DNA from: Furcasterigmium furcatum
Taxonomy: Eukaryota; Ascomycota; Sordariomycetes; Glomerellales; Plectosphaerellaceae
Direction: 5' to 3'
DNA length: 64,000 bases
NCBI GenBank assembly: GCA_001599815.1
Contig: BCIA01000006.1
Location: 2,358,961-2,422,960 of the forward strand
The notes under the pieces were generated by a model. The model was not told the origin of the DNA, searched no databases, and saw only the letters and a program-made list of their open reading frames with translations. This document shows, in pieces, positions 32,879 through 43,289 of the stretch (position 1 is its first letter; every line of letters begins with the position of its first letter). Both the position numbers and the translations under genes were made by a program.

Positions 32879-35800
32879 TCAGCCCTGGCAAACCCATTCC
32901 GCAAAGACACACCAGCGAGCAGTGCGATCGGCCAAGACCAGGCCGCGCCAGACTCCTTTCTCCGAGCACTTGATGATCGTCTCCCACGTACCACCATCCC
33001 CTAGCTCCTCTTCCCTCGAGTTGCGGCTGCCAACGCTGATGCCCTTCCGCTCTTCCTTCCGCATCAACCGAAGGATTTTGCCGCCGGGCGTCTGGATGGC
33101 GAGCTTGGCCGGCTTGCGCCCCGCGACAGTCCCACTGGCAGAGCTGGGATTTGAGCCGCTGACACTGGACGCTGTCATGCTCATCGCAGAGCTTGGCCTA
33201 GCGAAGGGGATTGGACTAACACCGCCCGGGTTGGACGACGGCGTCATGACTGATCCTGGCCCGCCGCTCGACAACGAGCTGGGATGCTGGCGAATAGCAA
33301 AGACAAACGTGTTGTTCAGCGCCAAGCGCTGGCACTGAGGCTGGACAACGTAGATGTCATGTCGTTGCGCGTGCGGTGTCGGATGCCGGGTGACGAATTC
33401 GTACGGCGGATTCTCTCCTGTATGAATGATGGGCAACGAGAAGGCCATGGGATGCGGGATGTCCTTGATGCTGTGCATCAGTCCGCGCTTGCCGGCGTAT
33501 ACCTTCAGTATACCCTGACCCTCGTCGCCCGGAAGAAGAGCCTTCACCGTGTACCGCTTGATGCCGTTAAACCACTCCGCTTGCGCAAGGGCCCGCTTCT
33601 TCACCACGTCGCCGCTCTCAAAGTAGTCGCCGTCTTGATCCCTGGCGTACGCCCGCACCTCAACCTCGGCGGCAATCTCGACGTCTGGAGGCACATTGAA
33701 CTTGACGTGTACCATTTCCAGGTCCTCGATGCGGGTCAAGGACGTGTTGTAATCCGCCATTTCCAGCATGTTCTTGAAGAATGCCGGACAGACGCACGGC
33801 AGGTTCAGCAAGACTTCGTAAGCTTGTGGGGGGCAAACGTGCTGCTGCTCGTGATGCTCGGGGATATGAGTCCAGCATAGTTCCAGGGGCCGAGTTAAGA
33901 ACCAGTAGCTGTCCGCTGCTGATATGCTTGCGCTCGAATACTGATGTCTGCGGGGGTAGGACGGACTGGCCAAGCAACAGTCGATGAGACGCCACTCGCT
34001 GTCGATGAGGACTGCATTCCACCAGTGGTTTGGTCGCGGCATCATGTTGGAATCTGGAATCTCCCCAGGAGACTTCAGATAGCCACGTACCACTTCGCAC
34101 TGGATCCCGACAGCTGCGCACATCTCCATTACAAGCAGTGCATACTCTTCGGCGCATGCACGCTTTGACTGGATGACACGTCTCGTGTCGATGGTGCCTT
34201 CGAAGTCTTCCTCCCAGGTGACTCTCTCGGCAACCCAGGTAAAAATGGCGCGCAGACGCTGGACATCACTGCGGTAGGGTCGGCAGACGTAGCTCGTGGC
34301 GAGCGTGATGGCTGTCGTCATGGGAGGCAGGCTCGCAATGAACCTCGAGTTCTTGTCGACCTGGCTGAGGTTGATGGATTGGTAGTCGATGGGGTCCGCC
34401 ACGGGCATCCCGTCCGCACCTTCGTCGCCGTCAACGCCATCGAGAAGCTCATCCACGGGGTTCAGCGCAGGATGGTCCAGCATCTGACACCGCTCCTCGC
34501 GCTCGTGCTTTTCGATCTTGCTCAGAGAATTCGAGCGATTGATGTCTCTTCGGACCTGAACCCAGTCGACGCCATTGCCGAGGCCCATCTCTCGAGCAGC
34601 ATCCCTTGTCGCGGAGGTAGGAGTCATTACCATGCTGGACGTCATCGGAGTCGATCCATGTGGCAATGATCGCGCAAACGGTGATGCTGATTTGATCGAA
34701 TCGGTTCCTGTCGCAATGCTACTACGGCCAGTAGCCACACCAGTCTTGGCTGAATCGAAAAGCTTTTTGAAGAGACTGCGTTTCGGGGGCTTGGGGGTGA
34801 CCAGTCCACCTAGGCCGGACCCTGCATCGTCGCTGAATCCGGCTTGTGACTTTGGCCTCTGCGCTTCCGAAGCATGGCTGCTATGGTATGTGACGCCTGT
34901 GAAAGGAGAGTCGGGCCGGTCAATGTCGACATCCCTCATGCCTAGAGCACTCTGGGCCCGTTGGTGGCCCTTCCTGGCCAAGCTGCCTGCACTCGTAGCA
35001 CTGATTGCCCCGGCAGATACACCGCTCATCAGGCTCCGGTTGCTGCTCTGGGTGGTTGAACTCTGGTTGCCAGACGAAGCGCTTGTCGAGTTAGTTTTGG
35101 TTGTAAAGGTTCGACCGAGGACATTTCGACCAACATCATAGGCTGACTTTCGCGTTCGAAGTTTTCTGTCGGGGGCCGGTGCCGCGCCTCCAATGGACGA
35201 CTTTGGCCGTTCGTAAGGCTGCCCCTTAGGCGGCGGAGGTGGCGGCATATCGGATCCAGATTCGCTCTGCTGCATGCCTCGCAATCGGTTCTCCATACGT
35301 TCGACGTAGTTGCTGAGCTGAGGGGCCTGGTTTGGTTCACCTGAGTAACCGTTCTGGTAGGACTGATCCTGCGAGGATTCTCCGCTCCATGTCTCGTATC
35401 CTTCGTCAGCGTGCGCAATACCCATAGATGTCTGTGGTCTCTGGGATCCCTTGCCACCCTTGGTTCGGCTGCTGACCATATCAAAGCACTCCGGCGACCA
35501 TGGGTTCAGCGGCTCCACCTGGGCATCGGGTTCATGAGGCCGTCCGAGAGCATCGAGCTGTTCTATCACCCCATCCATGGCTTCTCTGAGTGGGGAGGGG
35601 GTCATATGGCTCCCACCAGGAGATGGCGGGCACGGCGACGGGGCTCGAGGTGTGTGAAAGCCCCCCTTTATCGAAGGATTGTACGACGCGTGAGATCCGT
35701 TCCTCTCCAGCCCATGTCCCGGACCGCCGTACGAAGCATTCGATCCGTGACGAACGTTGTGCGGATTTCGGTAAGAAGAATTGGAGTCTTGTCGACCAAC

Positions 35801-36857
35801 GTTCACATGTCGATGCGGCGGTGGCGGCGGTGGTGGAGGGGAATCTGCCCGTGCTGCCACGCCGGGTCGATATGCCTGAAAGTTACGATCATCAAAGGAC
35901 GGCGCAGGAGACACGCTCCGTTGGCCAGGGTACGCCACTGAGGGAGCTGGAGAGACAGCCCGGAAGCTGCCATGCGCTGGAGGGGCAGGAGACGCAGCTC
36001 GGTAGCCTCCATGCATGGGGGGAGCTGGAGACACGGCTCGAGAACCATAGTTGTAATGCTGGGGCGGCGCTGGCGAAGGGGCCCTCGAGCCGTACGAGTC
36101 GTGATGTGGAGGAGCCGGGGAAGGGGCTCTCGAACCATACGGGTTGTGATGCGGAGGAGCCGGGGAAGGAGCCCTGGATCCGTACGGGTCATGGTGAGGC
36201 GGGGCAGGTGATGGTGCTCGGGAGCCGTAGTGGTCGTGATGATGGGGAGCGGGCGATGGCGCCCTTGAGCCGAAGCTGCCGTAGTGATATGGTGCGGGAG
36301 ACGGCACTCTGGAGCCATAGTCATTATTCGGCGGGGGCGCTGGCGAGTGCGCTCTCATCTGCGTTGTGTCCTTCTGCTGGAACGAGCTGCCTGAATTATC
36401 ACGAGATCGCACCTGCGTCCCATCTTTGTACGTAACAGGCTGTTTGGCAGTCGTGTAGTGAGGAGCCTTGGCGTAGGCCTCGAAAGGCTTGCGAAATGTC
36501 TTCGACTTGGAGGGAGTGTTTTTCGGGCTCGGCGTGTTGCTGTCAGGCAACGGACTGACGGATCTTGTTGTCGGCCTGAAGTTCTCGGGCAAGACCTCGA
36601 CAAAATTGGAAGGAAACACGCCCACTGTCCGTCTGTCTCTCCAGAGCTTGCCTGTCCACCATGACCCGTCGCCAGCGTTGAGGCATTCGATCAGGTCGCC
36701 TTCGATGAAACCGAGATCGCGCTTGGACTTGGATGTGTTAGCTGCGAGGCGAAACTGCAGGGAAAACATCGACCTGACTGACCTCTCCTCCCCACGAGTA
36801 GACTGCCCGACACCAGCACGGAAACCGCATGGGCAGCGGTGGCGGTGCGGGCACCAT
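32879..36857 (-). CDS. cyk3: Cytokinesis protein Cyk3 (SH3 and transglutaminase-like domains)
   Basis: Acts at the division site in septum formation. Exons are 36783-36857 (25 codons) and 32879-36727, giving 1307 aa. The first exon encodes FPCWCRAVYSWGGE and joins SKRDLGFIEGDLIECL...GDGSWWTGKLWRDRRTVGVFPSNFVEVL, a complete SH3 domain (residues about 11-70). Next comes a long disordered region with Pro-rich SH3-ligand stretches and a 15-residue repeat array. The transglutaminase-like domain (about residues 850-950) has ACAEEYALLVMEMCAAVGIQCEVVRGY, PNHWWNAVLIDSEWRLIDCC. By motif spacing the usual catalytic Cys is Ala, while His and Asp are kept, in line with the inactive fold known in yeast Cyk3. 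A conserved C-terminal domain follows. The intron (55 nt) is required to complete SH3. Confidence 0.93.
35900..36350 (-). repeat. Tandem SPAP repeat array inside cyk3
   Basis: The encoded region holds about eleven copies of an [P/V/A/H]SPAP core. The best units are 15 residues (45 nt): YGSRAPSPAPPHHDP with variants. Copies at the ends are more diverged (YRAASPAPPAHGS, QRSVSPAPS). Every unit carries an SP dipeptide, a possible proline-directed kinase site. Confidence 0.85.
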
Positions 36858-38193
36858 GTTGAAGGGCTGCTATCGAGTAACTCGATGGTGGTGATGGTCC
36901 GTGTCTGGCACCAGCTCGAGGTGCGTCTTGCCCAGGTCGTAGGAGATTCACTCGGCGCGGCTGTGGAAAGGACCGTTTCCTCGGCGTGCGAAATCTGACG
37001 TCGTAGAGACCAAGCTATGCAGAGGCGATGCACGGCAAAACGAGCGATGCAGAAGGACCAAGCTTCATGGACGAGGGAGAATGCCCGTCAGGATTCCATA
37101 CGGCGTGAGGTATGGACGGCTGCTCGCTGGATCGCGACAATGACCTTGTTAGAGTTGGGAATTGGGTCGGGCAGCGACGGAGCTGGTCATGAGCATGCCT
37201 CAAGGTCGAAGTGGATGGTGAGCAGGGAAATTTGACGGTGCCATGGAACGTCGGACGGGGATTCCCTGAAGGGCTGGATGAGGGTGATGAGGTAAAGAAC
37301 CGACCATGGATGTCGAGGACGTGTGGGCACCGCTAACAAACAGAGGGGTCCGTTGACGGGGCAACCGTTCCAGTCGCTGAAACACTACCGGCGCTAGCGC
37401 CTCGGCCAATTGGGCGCCCTGCAGCTGCCCGCTTCCAGCTGCTGCCGGGCCTCCAAGGCCCGTCGTTACAGCGCATCCCCAGTGGGACGGCCTCAGCTGC
37501 AGCAGAACAGGGCAGGCGCGCATTCCAGCGGCCTGCACGCGGGCCTTCCTTCCACGAATTCAGACGATGGACGTCAAATGACACTGCTCTCCTTCCCATC
37601 CACCTCCATTCTGCAGCAAAACTCCAAACTTTGCATCGTGAAATCCTTTTCCATCAGTCCCCCCGAATGCATCTCTTATCCGTCCTGTGTCGCCGCCCGC
37701 TGCTCCCTGCGCCGGCATCCGCGACAGTGCGCCTCGTATATCCCGGCGCATGAGAGAGAGCTATACCAAAACGGCAAAACATAAACACGGCCCAAGCTTC
37801 TTCACCCCGAACGACCAGCTCGCAGGGGTTCGCCCACTATCCATCATCGCTACCCACAGCCCTCGCAGGGGCCCTTGTCCGCTGTCCCAGACAACCAAGC
37901 CGTCCGCTTCCCTCTCATTAAAGCACGAGAGGTCGTCTCGATTCTCAGCTCTCCATCCAAACGAACTATCAATCGTCATCCAGCTACCTCGATGAGCATT
38001 GTGACCTCCGATACCTCTTCGAATATCCTCCCCAGCTCGACTCTCGCACGCACAGAGGCACTGCTTGTCGTCCTATCTCTACAGCGCTGCTGATCTCTCC
38101 TCCCGCCCCTCGTCCTCTTGTGCTTCTCCGTCTCTGCCGTCGGCGACCCGAGGGACGCCCTTCGCACCAATGACTTCGAGGTCTTCAAGCACA
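36858..38193. other. Divergent intergenic region between cyk3 and Ste20-like kinase
   Basis: Carries the promoters and leaders of both genes. In-frame ATGs upstream of the kinase start (38065, 38170) lie in this interval. Nothing else was recognised. Confidence 0.5.
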
Positions 38194-40158
38194 ATGGCTG
38201 ACGAGGGTGTCGCCGAGCACTATCAGGTGCTAGAGGAGCTGGGCCGCGGAAGTTTTGGAGTCGTCTACAAGGCCATTGAGAGGGCCACCGGCGAGACCGT
38301 CGCCATCAAACATGTAAGTCGTCCCATCGCCAACGGGCCTGCTCCCAGCGACATCGAACTGACAATGCAACCCGACAGATTGACCTCGAGTCCAGCGAGG
38401 ATGACATTCAAGAAATCCAAGGCGAGATCGCTGTCCTGAGCACATGTGCCAGTTCTTTCGTCACACAATACAAAGGCAGCTTCCTCCGGGGACACAAGCT
38501 GTGGATCATCATGGAGTTCCTCGGAGGAGGCTCATGCTTGGATCTGGTATGTATTGCTCAGCCCTGATCTATTTCTCTTGTCTAATGGCTTCCCACAGTT
38601 GAAACCCGACAACTTTCCTGAGCTGCACATTGCCATCATCTGCCGCGAGCTCCTCCGCGGACTCGAGTATCTTCATTCCGAGGGCAAGATCCACAGAGAC
38701 ATCAAGGCTGCCAATGTCCTCTTGTCGGAGGCTGGCAAGGTCAAGCTGGCAGACTTTGGCGTCGCAGCTCAGTTGACCAACATCAAGTCTCAAAGAAACA
38801 CATTCGTCGGCACCCCCTTCTGGATGGCCCCTGAAGTCATCCAACAGGATGGTTATGGCTTCAAGGCGGACATCTGGTCCCTTGGCATCACAGCGATGGA
38901 GCTGGCCAACGGCGAACCGCCTCTCGCACACATTCACCCGATGAAGGTGCTTTTCCACATCCCCAAGAACTCTCCTCCGCGATTGGAGGGCAACTTCAGC
39001 AAGGACTTCAAGGACTTTGTCGCCCAATGCCTCGTCAAGGACACAGACAAGCGCCCCTCTGCCAAGGATCTCCTGAAGCATCGTTTCATTCGATCGGCCG
39101 GCAAGGTGGAGGCGCTGCAAGAGCTCATCCACAGAAAGCAGATGTGGGACGTGGGACAGGAGCGCAAGTCGCACCCCGTCTTCTACCAGGAGACTCTGCA
39201 CACCATCTCGCCCAAGGACGACGCGGACGAATGGGTATTCGACACAGTCAAGTCCGTGGCGCCCAAGAGGCCCACCATCAAGTCGCGCAAGAGGTCGTCC
39301 ATGCTCACGGCTGAGGAGGCCATGCGCAAGCTCGACCTCAAGGACGCACCTCTGGGAACAGCATCCCCGGCGCCACAGACCATGCGCAGGACGACGACAC
39401 GCCGTCAGCCATCCCTCTCGCAAGCCTCCAACGGCTCGCCGAAGTCCACTGTCGCGAGGCGGCCGCTTCAGCCAGACATGTCGTACGGAAACTCGGGTTC
39501 CACTATGCGCCTCTTCCGCCGTGTGCCATCTGACAGTTCTACCTCGGGCCAATTCGCAGGCTCCGACTTCACAGTCAACGACGAGAACCGCCCGCCTACC
39601 ATTGCACCCCCGGCCGAAGCCACGAGCAAGGAAGCGCTGCTGGGCCGCCGTCTCTTCAACAAGGCACTGGATCCCACATTGACAGAGCTCCATGCGCAGA
39701 CCTCGGGCAACCAGAAGCGGGAGGCTCTGGCCAAGCTCAATGACGCCTTCGCGTCCCTCGATGCCGTCGACCCAGAAGGAGCATACCACTTGCTGCGCAA
39801 TCTCATGTCCGCCGTGTCGCAGGACCCCAAGCTCAGCAACGCCTTCACACCCCAGCAGTCGCTAAAAATGCCGTCCGACGGCACGCCGCAGGGTACCGTC
39901 ATCATAAAGCGAGACGCTACCCCGGCGTCCATCAGCCCGACAAAGCTCGTCATGGCGTCCAACAACCCGCACCTCAAGAGCCACAAGCGACGTAACAGCC
40001 AGTTTGCGGTGCTCGAGCAGGAGCGGGAGAAGTCCGCTCTCGAGGCCAAGTATCCCGGCGGCGAGGCCAGGCCAGGCATGGAGCACTGCAAGCAGCTGTC
40101 CGACGTGCTTTACGACCGCTGGGCGCAAGGCTTGAAGCGACGCTGGCCTGCTGTATGA
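38194..40158 (+). CDS. Ste20-like protein kinase, GCK-III (MST3/MST4/STK25) group
   Basis: Serine/threonine kinase of the germinal-centre III class, which in fungi works in septation and polarity signalling (Neurospora MST-1/SID-1, S. pombe Ppk11/Sid1). Exons are 38194-38313, 38379-38546 and 38599-40158, giving 615 aa. Kinase domain at residues about 9-260: GRGSFGVVYKA (ATP loop), VAIKHIDLE (Lys), HRDIKAANVLL (catalytic loop), ADFGVAAQL, GTPFWMAPEVIQQ (activation segment) and ADIWSLGITAMELA. The segment IDLESSEDDIQEIQGEI...LWIIMEFLGGGS is closest to the MST3/4 type. The C-terminal 300 residues are Ser/Thr-rich and end with a conserved helical stretch (REALAKLNDAFASLDAV...LLRNLMSAVSQD). Whether it is MST-1 or SID-1 orthologue is left open. 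In-frame upstream ATGs exist, but MADEGVAEHYQ is the natural start. Confidence 0.93.
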
Positions 40159-40751
40159 GCATGCGTTCGGGTCTTGTATGATTGGAAGCTCGCACGGCTA
40201 GCTTGGGTGGATGTGCTGAAGAATTGCACGAGCTGTGGGGATGTGTACCAGTGTCTGCATTGTCTGGGTTTCTTGTTTCTGTTCTTTCGGCAACATCACA
40301 TGGCATGCCGAGGCGGGCGCCGCATATTTCTGACGCGTCATGATTTGGATTCGGGCTTCCTCGCTGGGATGAGCGGCTCTTGCATGGGCTGCGGGTTCTA
40401 GGACAGGAAGTATTGATGACAACGACTTATGACAGAGTTGGATCTTTGGCGGGCATAGCCTGTCGAGGGCTATCTGTAGTCTTTGGGTATTTTCGTCTCG
40501 TTTCCGCTATGTCCACTTCGGGCAGAGCATTGTTTGGGTTCCGGGAAGGCTGGGAATGGCGTTTTGGAGTTCTGCACACTTGATACCTCGAAGATGATAG
40601 TCGGATGAGTTAGGATAGGTAGATAGAGAAGAAAAGCAATGCTTCTTCCAATGAATTCACACCGCCCTGTCCAGATTCATCGCGTGAGGGAAGCCGACAA
40701 ATGCTTCCATAAGAAGAAATGTTTGTTTCTGTTGCTAGTCCAGGAACTCTC
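40159..40751. other. Convergent 3' region
   Basis: 3' UTRs of the kinase gene (+) and rai1 (-). No coding or RNA feature was seen. Confidence 0.5.
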
Positions 40752-42374
40752 TCATCCGTCCTCAGCAGGCGGCGGTCCCAGTGACAGCTTTATGCGCCAG
40801 TTAATGAACTCGTCCGTGAGGATATCCCCGTGCCCAGCTTCCTCAATCCTGAACACTTCGATAGAATTACCCCCAGGCCTCCTACTTATCCTCCACACTC
40901 CCTCATCATTGATGGTCTGTCGGAGCCCTGTCACGGAAATGTGTTGTCAGCACTCTCACATCGTCCCCGTCCAGATCTGAGTATAGAGGTGAAGAACTTA
41001 CACTCCAGAAACTCGGCTCCAAAGTTGATGCACATGTCCCCATTCCACGGCGGCCGCTGTTGCCGCGCGATCGTATCCGGTATCGTCTCCGTCTGGATCT
41101 CCTCGATCCGCGAGAGAATGCCCTGCTGCGTCCGGAACCCGACGAGGATACGCGGCACGCCGAGGAGGAAAGACTGCAACCAAAACTTGAGCAATTTTCT
41201 GTGAAAATTCTCGACGTCGCGGTCGTTGCCGGGGCGGAGGTCGGCAGAGGTCTTGAGCTCGACCCAGTTGATCGGGGCGCCGGGCTTTTCGGGCTTAGAG
41301 TCCCAGACTTTACGGAGTGTCAGTGGTGTGGACCAGGTGACGGTTTGAGGTGATTCGAAACGGTCACATACTTGCGTCTACTTCGCCTCCGATGCAGATC
41401 GTCGTCGCACCGATGCCTGTTCGCACCACGGAGCAGTATTGGGCGTTGTTGTTGACAATTTCTGTCTCTCGGCCTTCAATCTCTTCTCTGGATACTTCAC
41501 CCCACGGCCGTGGTATGGTGGCCAACGTCTCGAATTTGTATCCTGCTGAGCGTCAGTCACCACGCGGTGCAGTAGCATTTGGCTCGGCGTACCCCAAAAT
41601 TGCATGACCTCTTGAGAGTGAGGACCTCGTCGCGGTTGGGCGGCCTGCTCCCGTCTGGACTTCTCCTTGAACGCGTGGTTTTCTTCGATATATCTGCAAT
41701 CACACTGTAAGTGGCCTGGGCTGACAGTCATCGAAGCTGATGCCAGTGCCTACATGCAATCCTTCAGAGGTCGTCAGCAGTGCCATAGGAAGGGGTTAGG
41801 GCGTTCGGCGCACTTGATAGAGGGTGGCATTCATCTCGAACCTGGTTGATATGCGCATCAGCGTTGTGTGTGATTATAGCATCATCAACTCTTTCACTCA
41901 CCCGTCTCTGTCGTCGAAGGGGGTGCTCAACAGCTAAGCAGGGTTAGTCCATGCTCTTCACGGATAACTGGGTCGGGGTCTCGGACTTTTGTCATCATTC
42001 CCCGCCAGGTGACAATGTTGGCATCTATCTTCTTGCCAGTCTGTTCCTCATGGGCCTTTATCGTCTTGAGAAGACTGACGAGGTGCTCGGCTTGAGAGTC
42101 ATCATGCTTGATGAAGGTGTCGAAACCATTGGAGAGATTCGCGCCTATGGTGGGGTTGTAGTAGTATCTCATTGACGAGTCTCCCAGATGGAATTCATGA
42201 TTGTCGTCGTATGAGAAGCAGGCGAACTCCTGAGATGATGCGTTAATGGATGCTCCATGCGCGGCTGCTCTCGACCACAAGCCACAGGAGGCGGGAACTG
42301 ACCTTGGGCCGCTTCACGGCCTGGCTCGTTCCATAGAACCGGCCAATGGGGTGGATGGGAAACTGAGCTGACAT
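40752..42374 (-). CDS. rai1: Decapping nuclease Rai1 (DXO family)
   Basis: Nuclear partner of the 5'-3' exonuclease Rat1; removes incomplete caps and 5' triphosphates for RNA quality control. Eight exons: 42303-42374, 41987-42229, 41902-41933, 41814-41841, 41593-41704, 41372-41542, 41002-41307 and 40752-40927, giving 379 aa, the usual length. Family blocks: FACFSYDDNHEFHLGDSS, LRYYY-like MRYYYNPTIGANLSNGFDTF, IVTWRGMMTK, YIEENHAFK, VVRTGIG, the metal-binding IGGEVDA and INWVELKTSA motifs, KLLKFWLQSFLLGVPRILVGFR, and GEFLE-like GAEFLEWLRQTI near the end. Exons 3 and 4 are only 32 and 28 nt. Intron 2 uses the weak donor GTCCGA but has a perfect GACTAAC branch site. All phases agree. Confidence 0.95.
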
Positions 42375-43289
42375 TGACTCCTCGATGTAGCGTGAGCTGG
42401 CGCCCAGAACTCGGTGAGGTCTCGTCACAAATTGTCGTCTGGCTCACGGCGATGAATGCGTGTTTGTGTAAATCAGGAATGAGGTGAGCGTCCAATGAGG
42501 GAGGAGGTGACTGAGTGATGGCTGGGCCGCCACGTCGGTGGGCGGTCGGTCGGGCCAAGTGGGGCTGAAGAATCGTGCCCGGGGACCGCGTTCATCCGCC
42601 GTCATCGTGCGCCGGCCCGGCGAGCCCCGGCGCGTGTTTGCGAACTCCTCGGCCTTAACCGGCACGGCACAACAGTTGACATGGTAGAGGCTAACTGGAG
42701 AACACTTAGTTGCATACGAGACTCAGGTTTATTTGAAGTCGATCCTGGAATTACCCCCAGTTCAGCAAGAGGCTATCTCAAGTTTCCACAGTCGAGCTGA
42801 AGTCTGGTCGACAAGGTTGTAATGTCTCAATCCTGTTATCATCGGGAAGGAAAAAAGAGTCATATTTTCTTAACTGAGACTTGAATATCATGATGATTCA
42901 ATAAAAAAATTACAGTTTTGTTTGCATTGAGGAAGGGTACACGGGGAGTCAGGGAGTCCAAGGTAGAGCTTGGGGAGCAACTCAGGGGCCAGTGCACGGA
43001 CCACCATGATCCCCACCAGGACCCAAGTCCCCAATGGAAGGTGCAACACACATTCGAGATCCAATGTCACGACCTTCCAACTTCCTCCGTTTGAATCCTC
43101 CTTCACACTCGAACGCCCCGCAGCGCTGCCAGCCGGACTCGACTTGCACGGTCTCACTGTAAATCCGGATAGGCCTACCACTCCCACCGAACCTGGCACT
43201 CCTCCCCGAGCCCTCCACGCGTCCCTCGATCATGCGACAGCGACCATCGTCCCAAGGTTAGCGCAGCTCGCTCGACACGTCCTTTCGCC
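42375..43289. other. Divergent intergenic region between rai1 and sec8
   Basis: Promoter region for both genes. An A/T-rich stretch occurs at about 42,850-42,920. An in-frame upstream ATG for rai1 (42428) is considered less likely than the one used. No other feature was found. Confidence 0.5.

Noticed and set aside
41814..41940. CCCTAACCC-like strings that recall a telomere-repeat template
   Set aside because: They fall inside rai1 introns and are explained by splicing branch sites; no telomerase RNA features surround them.
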